Shown one piece after another: positions 39,001 through 46,065 of a stretch of 64,000 bases of DNA (position 1 is its first letter; each line of letters begins with the position of its first letter). Made by a program: the position numbers and the translations under genes. The notes under the pieces are model-generated. The model had not been told where the DNA came from. It saw nothing but the letters and a program-made list of their open reading frames with translations, and did no database searches. The stretch lies in the NCBI GenBank assembly GCA_015075445.1, contig JABTUJ010000019.1, forward strand, positions 91,574 through 155,573, read 5' to 3'. This stretch comes from Verrucomicrobiales bacterium. GTDB lineage: Bacteria; Verrucomicrobiota; Verrucomicrobiia; Limisphaerales; J093.

Positions 39001-40786
39001 CGCGATAGGGCGTCAGCGCGTTGGCCAGTCCCCGCGCCGCCGGGTAACGGTCCGTGGTGCTGTCGTGGAGATCCCAGCCCTCGACCGCCGCCAGCAACCC
39101 CTGCACGACCGGGTCCGTCACCTTGTCCTCCTCCGCCACGCGGCGCGCCACCGGGAGCAAGCCCGCCACCAACGCGTTCACGTCGTCCCGATGCAGCACG
39201 CGCTCGAAGTCGTCCGGCGAAAAGACGCGGTCGCCTTCGAGCAACTGGCGCAAGCGCAGCGAGCGACCGGTGTCGCCGGTTCCGCCCGTGGACAGGCCGA
39301 GGTCGTAAGGGTACCAGGAGCCCACCGGGAGGTTGTTCGCGTGGCTCACATAGCCGGACGATGGATTCAGCAGGTGCGGCAGCTCCTCGAACCGGATCCG
39401 CCCCCGCACCTCCTCGCGCCCGGTCCAGCCTTCGAGCGCGCGCCGTGGCGATCGCGGCGTCCGGGGACGATGCACCATCGTGTGGTACCCCACGTGGTCG
39501 TCGACGTCCGCATAGACCACGTGCAAACCGGGCGAATAGTAGTGCTCAAGCGCCTGGCGGAACTCCTCCCAGTTTCCCGCCTCCATCACCTCCAGCATCA
39601 TCCGGGCGTTGGCTCCGTCGTCCATCGTCTGCGCGTCGTACAGCACGTAGGCCTCGCCGGCACGCGGTGCCCGAACGAGCGAGTTGAACACCGTCCCGTG
39701 CCGGCTCGTGAACACTTCCTGGATGACCGGCTGAGCGTCGCGCACCTCGATCCGTTCGAGCCGACGCTCGAATGGCACTGCGCCGTCCTCATGGACGAAT
39801 CCCTTTCCATCGGGCGTAAGCCGGTCGAGAAACACCACGTGCGAATCCACGCCGAGCGCGCTGCCTCCCCACGCGATCCGGCGGTTCCAGCCGATGAACA
39901 AGCCCGGGCAACCGGGGATCCCCAGCCCGCGCGCATCGATCCGGCCCGCCGCCAGATGGAATTCGTAGAAGAACGGTGGTGAGGACAACGTCAACTGCGG
40001 GTCACTCTCGAGGATCGGCTTGCCCGTGGTCGATCGCCGGCCGCTCACCGCCCAGGCATGGCTCATCCTCCGACCTTCCGCCCCGCCACTTGCCGGGCGC
40101 AGTTCAAAACCCGGCATCCGCGGCTGCTGCTTCAACCGCTCGTACACCGCCGCGTCCTTGGCCATCTCGGCCTCGGCGACAATTGCCACCGCGTCGTCGA
40201 TCACGAAGCCGGACTGCCGTTCCGCCTCGGCCTCACCCACCTGCGCTAGCAGCTCCCGGAACCGGTGGTACTCCTCGATGGGCCCGGCCTGGAACGGCGA
40301 GCCCAACGACAGGATGCCCCGCGAAGCGAGCAGGCAATCCGCCGGCGTCCAGGGTTCAGGCTCGATCCCCAACGGTTTGAACCGTCGCCCCACCGTGTCG
40401 GGATTCGCCGCGCGCCACGCGTTCACGCCGGCGGCGTAAGCCCGCAGCGCCACCTGCCACCGCTCGGGCAACCGCGCGAACGCCCGCGGGGCGTACGCCG
40501 CATGCCCCGCAATCCGTGCCTCCCGATCGGCGTCCACCCACTGCGGGCCGAACACCTCTGCCAACCGCCCGGCGGCCTTGCGTCGGATCAACTCCATCTG
40601 CAGCAACCGATCTTCGGCAGCGGCATAGCCCAGGCCAAAGAAGCCGTCCGCCTCCGCCTCGGCGAACACATGCGGTGTGCCCCAGGGATCGCGGAGGATC
40701 TCCACCGCCGCACTCGTGCTGAAAGACATCGCTCCACCGCCACCGAGCGCAAGGAGCCCAAGCCAGAATCGTGCAACCAGGTTCAT
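36056..40786 (-). CDS. Penicillin acylase-type Ntn hydrolase fused to a glycosidase-like C-terminal half
   Basis: 1576 residues from ATG 40786, which starts a signal peptide (MNLVARFWLGLLALGGGG). Residues about 28-800 follow the penicillin acylase family: LRDPWGTPHVFAEAEADGFF, GLGYAAAEDRLLQMELIRRK, RMSHAWAVSGRRSTTGKPIL with the likely autocatalytic Ser242, and PGNLYSQIVD. From about residue 930 a separate region begins: VPEVWLCAGERLNELC, VDFLDVDGPIRRLL, HPNTRFWLLTNFPNWGWRGD and VTVDNPYDYLVG look like a TIM-barrel. Then comes a beta-rich C-terminal domain (NRIVLAPHAGAMQVTARVPM onward). A proline/glutamate-rich linker joins the halves. A family A repeat is translated between barrel and beta domain. 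It lies 7 bp after the sulfatase stop, so co-transcription is likely. Confidence 0.75.
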   Translation of the reverse strand: MNLVARFWLGLLALGGGGAMSFSTSAAVEILRDPWGTPHVFAEAEADGFFGLGYAAAEDRLLQMELIRRKAAGRLAEVFGPQWVDADREARIAGHAAYAPRAFARLPERWQVALRAYAAGVNAWRAANPDTVGRRFKPLGIEPEPWTPADCLLASRGILSLGSPFQAGPIEEYHRFRELLAQVGEAEAERQSGFVIDDAVAIVAEAEMAKDAAVYERLKQQPRMPGFELRPASGGAEGRRMSHAWAVSGRRSTTGKPILESDPQLTLSSPPFFYEFHLAAGRIDARGLGIPGCPGLFIGWNRRIAWGGSALGVDSHVVFLDRLTPDGKGFVHEDGAVPFERRLERIEVRDAQPVIQEVFTSRHGTVFNSLVRAPRAGEAYVLYDAQTMDDGANARMMLEVMEAGNWEEFRQALEHYYSPGLHVVYADVDDHVGYHTMVHRPRTPRSPRRALEGWTGREEVRGRIRFEELPHLLNPSSGYVSHANNLPVGSWYPYDLGLSTGGTGDTGRSLRLRQLLEGDRVFSPDDFERVLHRDDVNALVAGLLPVARRVAEEDKVTDPVVQGLLAAVEGWDLHDSTTDRYPAARGLANALTPYRGAGLNTIYGAGGGGVAHLARELGARFARDGSTPTNTLVRAYLLNWLRASAGGSGGRAAAAGEGAERNAAGRPAARATPERLNANREAARRITIPYQRTIPHNLPVVDPSQDIQSPPLTCLDQGTVWSQPGNLYSQIVDLADVDRSRSMMAPGNAEDGPYRTNQIDLWVKGTLHAAPLSRAKIEALGGSRTSLTVVDYQGPVASPPRTVAEIDPAARLVPALPPVAREAAAEPRPLPGRRPEDPRLEAAFRTILRQGTSPEEVDAQLAECRDYVKGDPGLTEQLRNAAVLGVHLIREAAAGRLRVPYGSPHAQQRLEALLKELDPANQSAPEPPPTEAPPTEPSESSDPPRATATRVVPEVWLCAGERLNELCRPEAEWPETRRALSGLKLYVDQINGATPEALARLVRLVNAQRYQVAVELGGCLDFAPMDDTAGEWSARHELAKLAKWYAAGGTVDFLDVDGPIRRLLHPENRRDGRRFDSLERAADELVDALRLHRQAHPNTRFWLLTNFPNWGWRGDVSYHARGPRRQDYGDYDEVLRVVLPKLAAAGLTLEGVTVDNPYDYLVGEHRSVNLSDPRAVDWLRRVRDYEDFARAQGLAFNLIVNSERGGHESDERFFRETLEMVDVYRRAGGQPTRWFVQSWYPHPRQIVPESAPPSLTALVKAVGERVRDGRTGDRSVGAGWQPAPQVGRAPQRPTRVADRASRPATSAEPDPTEAPANRIVLAPHAGAMQVTARVPMLDNQSFALGLPETIGCREAMLVNFPEARVEWQGPDAQGVVSCAWSPGGRIWYSLRLLPGEDTVDVEMTIRNHTEFLWHDAFAFHCLNPIQAPTLLDWDLERTYLSQEGKPKRLAETTRVRGSMPTVGFYLPERVVEGEESVFVRGFRATSPDRTDGSWIITLSEPSGAYMAATAHEIAFLFDNVDRCCIHAAPSFGDIGPGEASTVVSRLYLARGTLDTFLQRLREDRATLAARQRWARR
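36930..36960. repeat. Dispersed palindromic repeat, family A, copy 5 (inside acylase fusion)
   Basis: ACCTGTGGAGCGGGCTGCCA followed by GCCTGCACCC. It is read on the minus strand as GAGWQPAPQVG between two domains of the fusion protein. Confidence 0.7.
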
Positions 40787-40793
40787 CGTGAGG

Positions 40794-42299
40794 TCAGGGT
40801 AGTTTTCGTTGGTCCAGTCGTTCGCCCGCCGGGATCCGCAGCGGCGCATCGAGCCCTCCCCGCGCGGCGAACTCGTTGAACAAGGTCTCCCGCAGCACCC
40901 GGATCCGGTCCTGATACGCGGGGACTTCGATCAGATTGTGCCGTTCGGCCGGATCGAGGAGCAGGTCGTGGAAGGAATCGATGTCCCAGATCCCGTGGTA
41001 GTACACGTATTTGTGCTCCCGGGTCCGGATGGCCAGCATCGTCGGCGTCGCTGGGAAGTTCCATTCCCAGTGATACTCGTAGAGCACATGCTCGCGCCAG
41101 GGAACGGCCCTGCCCTCGAGCAAGGGAAGGAAGGACTGCCCGGCGAATTGGGCCTCTGGCGGCGTCGCCACTCGCATCACCTCCAGAATCGTCGGGGCCA
41201 GGTCGATGTTCTGCACCATCGGCTCGATCCGGGTGCCCGGCCGGATGAGGCCCGGCGCCCAGACCAGCAGCGGCACCCGCATCGAAGGCTCGAAGGCGTC
41301 GCGCTTGTCGTAGAAGCCGTGCTCGCCCAGGTGGAAGCCGCCGTCGCTGGTGTAGATGACCATCGTGGTCTCCGCCAGACCGCGCTCCTCGAGGTAGCGC
41401 AGGAGCCGGCCGAGATTCTCGTCCACGCTGTGGATGGCTTCACAGTAGCCGTAGTACCAGTCCGCAAAGCTGGGCACCGGGTCGTGGTCGAACCGCCCCG
41501 TCTCCATGTGGTCAATCCCGTGAATGGACTGGCGGCGCTCCCGCACCCAGCGCGGTTGCGTGCGGTAGTTCTGCTCCGTGCGCGCCAGGGTGTCGGGATA
41601 CGGGATCGGCTTGCCGGCATAGCGTCCCTGGTGGCGGGCGGCCGGTGTGAACGGAAAGTGCGGTGCCTTGAAAGCCAGATGCAGGTAGAACGGCCGATCC
41701 TTGGGCCGTTCCTCGCTCAGCCAGCGGAGCGCCTCGGTGGTCAACACGTCGGCGTCATACCCTTCGAAGCGACGCCGTTGGCCGTTGAGGTTCAGGGTCG
41801 GGTCGAAGTACTCGCCCTGGCCGGGAAAGCTGGCCCAGTGATCGAAGCCCGGCCGGGGACGATCATCCGCATGGCCCATGTGCCACTTGCCGACCAGCGC
41901 AGTGGCCACCCCGGCCCGCTGGAGGTACTGGGGAAAGAAGGTCGTGCCCGCCGGCTCGGGCCGCTGGTTGTCCACAATCCCGTGCCGATGCATGTACTGC
42001 CCCGTCAGAATCGAGGCCCGCGCGGGCGAACACAGCGACGTGGTCACAAACGCGTTGACCAGGTGCGCCCCCCGCGCCGCCATGGAGTCCATCGCTGGGG
42101 TCTCGAGCCACTCCGGCGCCCCCGGATGAAAGCCCATGAAGTCATGGCGATGGTCGTCGGCCACCACCAGGATGACGTTGCGGCCCGGCGCCGCCTCCGC
42201 GCCAGGGCTGACGATCCCGAACCCGGCCAGTCCGAGACAGAACCCCACCAACCACGCGCAAGCAGCGCCGTGTGGTCGCCCCGTCCCTCCGCCCCGCAA
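40794..42299 (-). CDS. Type I sulfatase
   Basis: The sulfatase motif CSPAR (Cys codon 42032-42030, to be converted to formylglycine), metal-binding VVADDHRHD, GKWHMGH and TSDGGFHLGEHG are all present. TTG 42299 opens a signal peptide (AWLVGFCLGLAGFGIVSPGA) and gives 501 residues; the frame stays open to 42653, but that part is translated repeat and unlike any sulfatase. The start is therefore uncertain. Sulfatases remove sulfate esters from polysaccharides in the periplasm. The substrate is unknown. It lies upstream of, and probably co-transcribed with, the acylase/glycosidase fusion. Confidence 0.85.
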   Translation of the reverse strand: MRGGGTGRPHGAACAWLVGFCLGLAGFGIVSPGAEAAPGRNVILVVADDHRHDFMGFHPGAPEWLETPAMDSMAARGAHLVNAFVTTSLCSPARASILTGQYMHRHGIVDNQRPEPAGTTFFPQYLQRAGVATALVGKWHMGHADDRPRPGFDHWASFPGQGEYFDPTLNLNGQRRRFEGYDADVLTTEALRWLSEERPKDRPFYLHLAFKAPHFPFTPAARHQGRYAGKPIPYPDTLARTEQNYRTQPRWVRERRQSIHGIDHMETGRFDHDPVPSFADWYYGYCEAIHSVDENLGRLLRYLEERGLAETTMVIYTSDGGFHLGEHGFYDKRDAFEPSMRVPLLVWAPGLIRPGTRIEPMVQNIDLAPTILEVMRVATPPEAQFAGQSFLPLLEGRAVPWREHVLYEYHWEWNFPATPTMLAIRTREHKYVYYHGIWDIDSFHDLLLDPAERHNLIEVPAYQDRIRVLRETLFNEFAARGGLDAPLRIPAGERLDQRKLP

Positions 42300-42971
42300 G
42301 CGTCGGTTCGCGCCCGTGGTCGGACGCGGGCCCTTGTTCCTGGGAGCCGGCCTGTTCCTTGCGGACCTACTTGGGAGCCAGGAACCCTTCCCGCCGGGTC
42401 GGGGGACCCGGCCTACAGGTTGTAGGCCCGGTGCCCTCACCGGGCGGTTCATGGGAAGTTGGTGCGGGCAGGCCGTGCCGACAGGACGCCGGGGTCTCGT
42501 TTCGGTGGCGTTGCGCCGCAGTTTGCCCCGAGGGAGGCGGTTCAACCCTGGGTCCCGCCGGTCCGCGTTCTGGGGCGAGGCCTGGAAGCTCTCCGGCGCC
42601 AGGCGCGTGAGGGAGGCGAGAGAGGAGGGGCTGTCCCTGGCCGGGTGTGACACAAATCTTCGGATCGTTCGTTCTGGGCTCGATTCTGCGCCGAGGCACC
42701 TAGAAAACCAGCTATCGAAAGGGTGGCTGTCCGCTGCGGTTGTTCTCTGTGTCCTCCCGAGCTCTGTGCTGCAAGACCGGACCGGGATTCAGCGCAGAGC
42801 TCGGGAGGACACAGAGGATCAGCCGACGAGGCAGCCGGAATTCTGTCTCACCCCCCGCTGGCCTGAGATGCCTCCTCACGTCGGCGCCTACACTCCCCGT
42901 GAGCGCCTACAGGTGCGAGGTGCTGCTCGGCGCATTGAGTTTCGCCGGGCTTGGTTCATCATCCCCGCCCG
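42300..42971. other. Repeat-rich intergenic region
   Basis: No gene supported. It contains a hairpin-forming GGCCTACAGGTTGTAGGCCC element with flanking CCGGGTCGGG words (42396-42450), the large inverted repeat at 42745-42816, and family B words at 42868-42912. Confidence 0.6.
42745..42816. repeat. Perfect 22-bp inverted repeat, 28-nt loop
   Basis: CTCTGTGTCCTCCCGAGCTC TG (42745-42766) is matched exactly by its reverse complement at 42795-42816. No T-run follows, so it is not a typical intrinsic terminator. It may be a mobile palindrome or an RNA hairpin. Confidence 0.9.
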
Positions 42972-43205
42972 ATGGAAATACTCGCCAGTCCGGAAGCCTG
43001 GATCAGCCTCCTCACGCTGACGGTGTTGGAGATCGTGCTGGGCATCGACAACGTGGTCTTCATCGCCATTCTCGCCGGCAAGCTGCCGGTCGCCCACCGT
43101 TACATCTACTTCGCGATGGTCTTCTCGGTGTTCGTCGAGGTGCTGAATCTCCGGTTGCTGGCCCGGACCACCCGCGAGGTCGTGTTGCGCCAGCCCATCC
43201 GTTAG
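42972..43205 (+). pseudogene. TerC-family membrane protein with large internal deletion
   Basis: The 77-residue frame begins ASPEAWISLLTLTVLEIVLG IDNVVFIAILAGKLP, the start of TerC, and passes directly to YIYFAMVFSVFVEVLNLRLL, the end of TerC. About 150-170 residues carrying five or so membrane helices are missing, and the reading frame is kept. Family members export metal ions such as manganese or act in tellurite resistance. This version cannot form the normal channel. Its stop overlaps the stop of the convergent PEP-utilising gene by 3 bp. Confidence 0.8.
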
Positions 43206-45904
43206 TCCAGCAACCGCACCACGCCACGGTCGGCATCGACCTCGAGGGGCTGGCCCGTGCGGATCAATCGGGTGCCGAACCGGACGTTGACGACCGCCGG
43301 CAGCCCGTATTCGCGGGCGATCACGCTGCCGTGACTCAGTTGGCCGCCCAGGTCCACGACCACCCCGGCTGCCGTCAACAACAGCGGCGTCCAGCCCGGG
43401 TCGGTGGCCGGCGCTACCAGGATCTCGCCCGGCAGAACCGGCTCGCCCTCATCCGCCTTCAGGATGACGCGCGCCGGGCCACGGACGAATCCCGGACTGA
43501 CAGGCAGTCCCGTCAGCACACGCGTGTTCGCATCGAACGGCGTGGATTGTGGGCAAGGTCCTTCCGGGGTGAACGAGCCCACCACCACGGGTGGCGGGTG
43601 AAGAGCTTGGTTCCGCGCGTGTTCGGCACGTCGTTCGCGGATCCGTTGGGGCACGTTCCATGGGACGCTGCCCGTGCGGACGGGTTCCAGCTCTTCCAGG
43701 GTCAGGAAGAAGACGTCTTCGGGCCGCTCGAGGCGGCCGTTCCGGGTCAGACGGCGGCCCAGTTCGAGGAAGACCTGGCGGCCATGGGCCAGGACCCGCA
43801 CGAACTCGCACTTCAGGTGTTCGCGGCCGAGCAACCAAGTCTGGGCGGTCCGCACCAGCAGCCCCAGGAGAAAGCCGCGGAAAGGACCGCGCAACTGGCG
43901 ACGGCACGTCGTCAGGGCCAGGTCACGTTGGCGGGTGCGTTCGGCCAGCACCCGATCGAGATCCAGTTGGGCATGGTTCTCGAGGTAATGCTGCAGCATC
44001 CGCAACACGAGGTCCGGCGTCTCCGACCATCGCGGCGTCGCCACGTCCGGTTCCCCGGCGGCATGGTGGCCGTGGGCCCGCAGGAACGCTTCCCAGCGTT
44101 GCAGAAAGGCCCGCCCCTCGGCGCTCGACTGGAGTTGTGCGGAAGCCCCGGCGAAGCTCGACGCCGCCGCGACGGTACGGTGCAGTTCAGGCTGGCCGTT
44201 CACCCACCCGGCCAGATGCCACAGGTCAAGGGCGGATGCCGCCGAAGCCATGGCCCCGGTGCGGGAGAGCAACCGGTTGACCAGAACGCCCTGCCGGTCT
44301 CCGAACCACCGCGTGCAAGCCCATTCCAGCGCCACATGGGAGAGGATCCCAGCGCCGAGGTTCACGGGAATCGGGACGCGCGCCAGCAGTCGTGCCCACA
44401 GCCGGTCCAGGTGCGGGAGGAGTTCCGCCTCCGGCAAGGCCGCGATGTCCGTCCCGGTGAGTTCCTCCACCAGACTCCGGAACCGCGCGGCGCACCTCGC
44501 CGATCCCCGCCAGGACGCGCGCCACAGAAACCACGTGGCCAGCCGGGCCAACCCGAACCGGATCCGCCACCGTTCACGCCAGCCCGGCCCCGGTTCGGCC
44601 CCAAGCGCCCGCAGGGGACCCTCGAGGTCGTCCTGGAAGCCGCCGAAAGTGCGGGTCATGGGCGCGTGACGGAAGCCGGGCAGATGCCGCATGAGCCGGT
44701 GCAGCGTGCCCACGTTCATATACACCCGCCCAGCCACCAACCCCACCCAGGGGGTCCTCCGCGGGTCGATGCCGAGCGCGCGGAACACCGGCGCAAAGGC
44801 GCCGTGCAGACAGAACTCCAGCATCGACCAGGTCAGGGGCGTGGCGACTTCCGGGAAGTTCTCGGCCACGTTCAGGTTGCTCCAGATGATTGCCGGCGAC
44901 GGCGACGGCGACGGGAGGACGGTCAACGGTCGAGACTGGAGCAGGTAGATCTGGCCTTGGTCCTGGGCCCACTCGATGTCCTGGGGCGCACCGAAGAGAC
45001 GCTCGGTCTCGCCCGCCAACGACCCAAGCCGCTGCCGGAAGTCGTCGGCCAGCGCCGTCCCGGGTGTCCCATCCGGACCCGACGCTTCCAGGATTCGCGC
45101 GGACACCTTGTCCAGCACGAGGCGTCGGGGCTGGACTCTTCCGCTCACCAGGCTGTCGCCGAGGCCCGGGACGTACTCAATCACGCATCGTTTCGCATCC
45201 CCGGTCAACGGGTCGGCGGTAAAGAGGACCCCTGCCCGTTCCGCCGGGACCATTCGCTGGACGATGACGGCCATGCCCACCCCAGTCAGCGGGATCCGTT
45301 GGCGGCGGAAGTACGCGAGGGCGCGGTCGGAGAAGAGCGATTGCCAGCAGGCCTGCACCGCGCGGAACAGGGCGGCCTCTCCCCGCACGTTGAGAAACGA
45401 ATCGAACTGCCCGGCGAACGAGTGGCCAGCGGCGTCCTCGACCGTGGCACTCGAACGGACCGCGTAAGTTCCGTGTGTACCGAGTGCTTGCCAGGCCACG
45501 CAAATCGCTTGGGCCAGCGCCAGAGGGACTGCGGTCTCGGCAAGCGCCACGCGCAGTTCTTCGCCCAGCCGGGTGACCGGATCGGGTTCGACGCCGGCTG
45601 GAAACCCCGCCCTACCAGGAAGGTCAGGTGTGCGAGGGGCGGATAGGATTCGCGTCAATGCCGCCCTCCGCTCGGCCCACCGGGGGATCGAGGCGAGATG
45701 GTGTTCGAAGGCGGCGGTTGTGATGCAGAAGCCGTCCGGCACCGGGAGTCCCGCTCGGAGAAGGGCCGCCAGGCTCGCCGCCTTGCCGCCGACCAGCCAC
45801 GTCTGGTCCCGCGCCACCGACCCGAGCGGAACCACCCAACGGTCCTCGGCTGTTGGGGAGCGAACCCCGGCGAGCGTCTCGCGATCGTGCGGCAGAACAG
45901 GCAT
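43202..45904 (-). CDS. PEP-utilising ATP-grasp phosphotransferase (PEP synthase/rifamycin phosphotransferase-like)
   Basis: 900 residues from ATG 45904 (GTG 45934 also possible). The N-terminal PEP/pyruvate-binding ATP-grasp domain has VGGKAASLAALLRAGLPVPD, YAVRSSATVEDAAGHSFAGQ and DIEWAQDQGQIYLLQSRPLT. A middle region of about 400 residues follows. The C-terminal swivelling domain holds GGQLSHGSVIAREYGLPAVV with the phospho-His at about 858. This order (ATP-grasp, substrate, His) and length match rifamycin phosphotransferase-like enzymes as well as truncated PEP synthases; the TIM-barrel of true PEP synthase is absent. The substrate is unknown. It converges on the TerC remnant. Confidence 0.8.
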   Translation of the reverse strand: MPVLPHDRETLAGVRSPTAEDRWVVPLGSVARDQTWLVGGKAASLAALLRAGLPVPDGFCITTAAFEHHLASIPRWAERRAALTRILSAPRTPDLPGRAGFPAGVEPDPVTRLGEELRVALAETAVPLALAQAICVAWQALGTHGTYAVRSSATVEDAAGHSFAGQFDSFLNVRGEAALFRAVQACWQSLFSDRALAYFRRQRIPLTGVGMAVIVQRMVPAERAGVLFTADPLTGDAKRCVIEYVPGLGDSLVSGRVQPRRLVLDKVSARILEASGPDGTPGTALADDFRQRLGSLAGETERLFGAPQDIEWAQDQGQIYLLQSRPLTVLPSPSPSPAIIWSNLNVAENFPEVATPLTWSMLEFCLHGAFAPVFRALGIDPRRTPWVGLVAGRVYMNVGTLHRLMRHLPGFRHAPMTRTFGGFQDDLEGPLRALGAEPGPGWRERWRIRFGLARLATWFLWRASWRGSARCAARFRSLVEELTGTDIAALPEAELLPHLDRLWARLLARVPIPVNLGAGILSHVALEWACTRWFGDRQGVLVNRLLSRTGAMASAASALDLWHLAGWVNGQPELHRTVAAASSFAGASAQLQSSAEGRAFLQRWEAFLRAHGHHAAGEPDVATPRWSETPDLVLRMLQHYLENHAQLDLDRVLAERTRQRDLALTTCRRQLRGPFRGFLLGLLVRTAQTWLLGREHLKCEFVRVLAHGRQVFLELGRRLTRNGRLERPEDVFFLTLEELEPVRTGSVPWNVPQRIRERRAEHARNQALHPPPVVVGSFTPEGPCPQSTPFDANTRVLTGLPVSPGFVRGPARVILKADEGEPVLPGEILVAPATDPGWTPLLLTAAGVVVDLGGQLSHGSVIAREYGLPAVVNVRFGTRLIRTGQPLEVDADRGVVRLLD

Positions 45905-46006
45905 GGTCAAACCGGTTGCCAGGCAGCGGGTCACCCGCCCGGCACCCGCGAGATTGGACCAACCCCCGCCCGAAACGTGTCGAGCACTCCGCCGCTCGCA
46001 ACGCGT

Positions 46007-46042
46007 CTGGAGTGCGCCGACTTCCAGCGGCGCTTTTCGTTC
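46007..46042. repeat. Family C repeat, right half, beside the insertion sequence
   Basis: GTCTGGAGTGCGCCGACTTC followed by CAGCGGCGCTTTT matches 17662-17697 closely. It stands 25 bp before the extended left end of the insertion sequence. Confidence 0.8.
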
Positions 46043-46065
46043 GCCCCCTGTCCCCCCTCCCGTTG

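Noticed and set aside
42300..42653. N-terminal extension of the sulfatase
   Set aside because: The peptide is Arg/Pro-rich, reads through hairpin repeats, and precedes the natural signal peptide.
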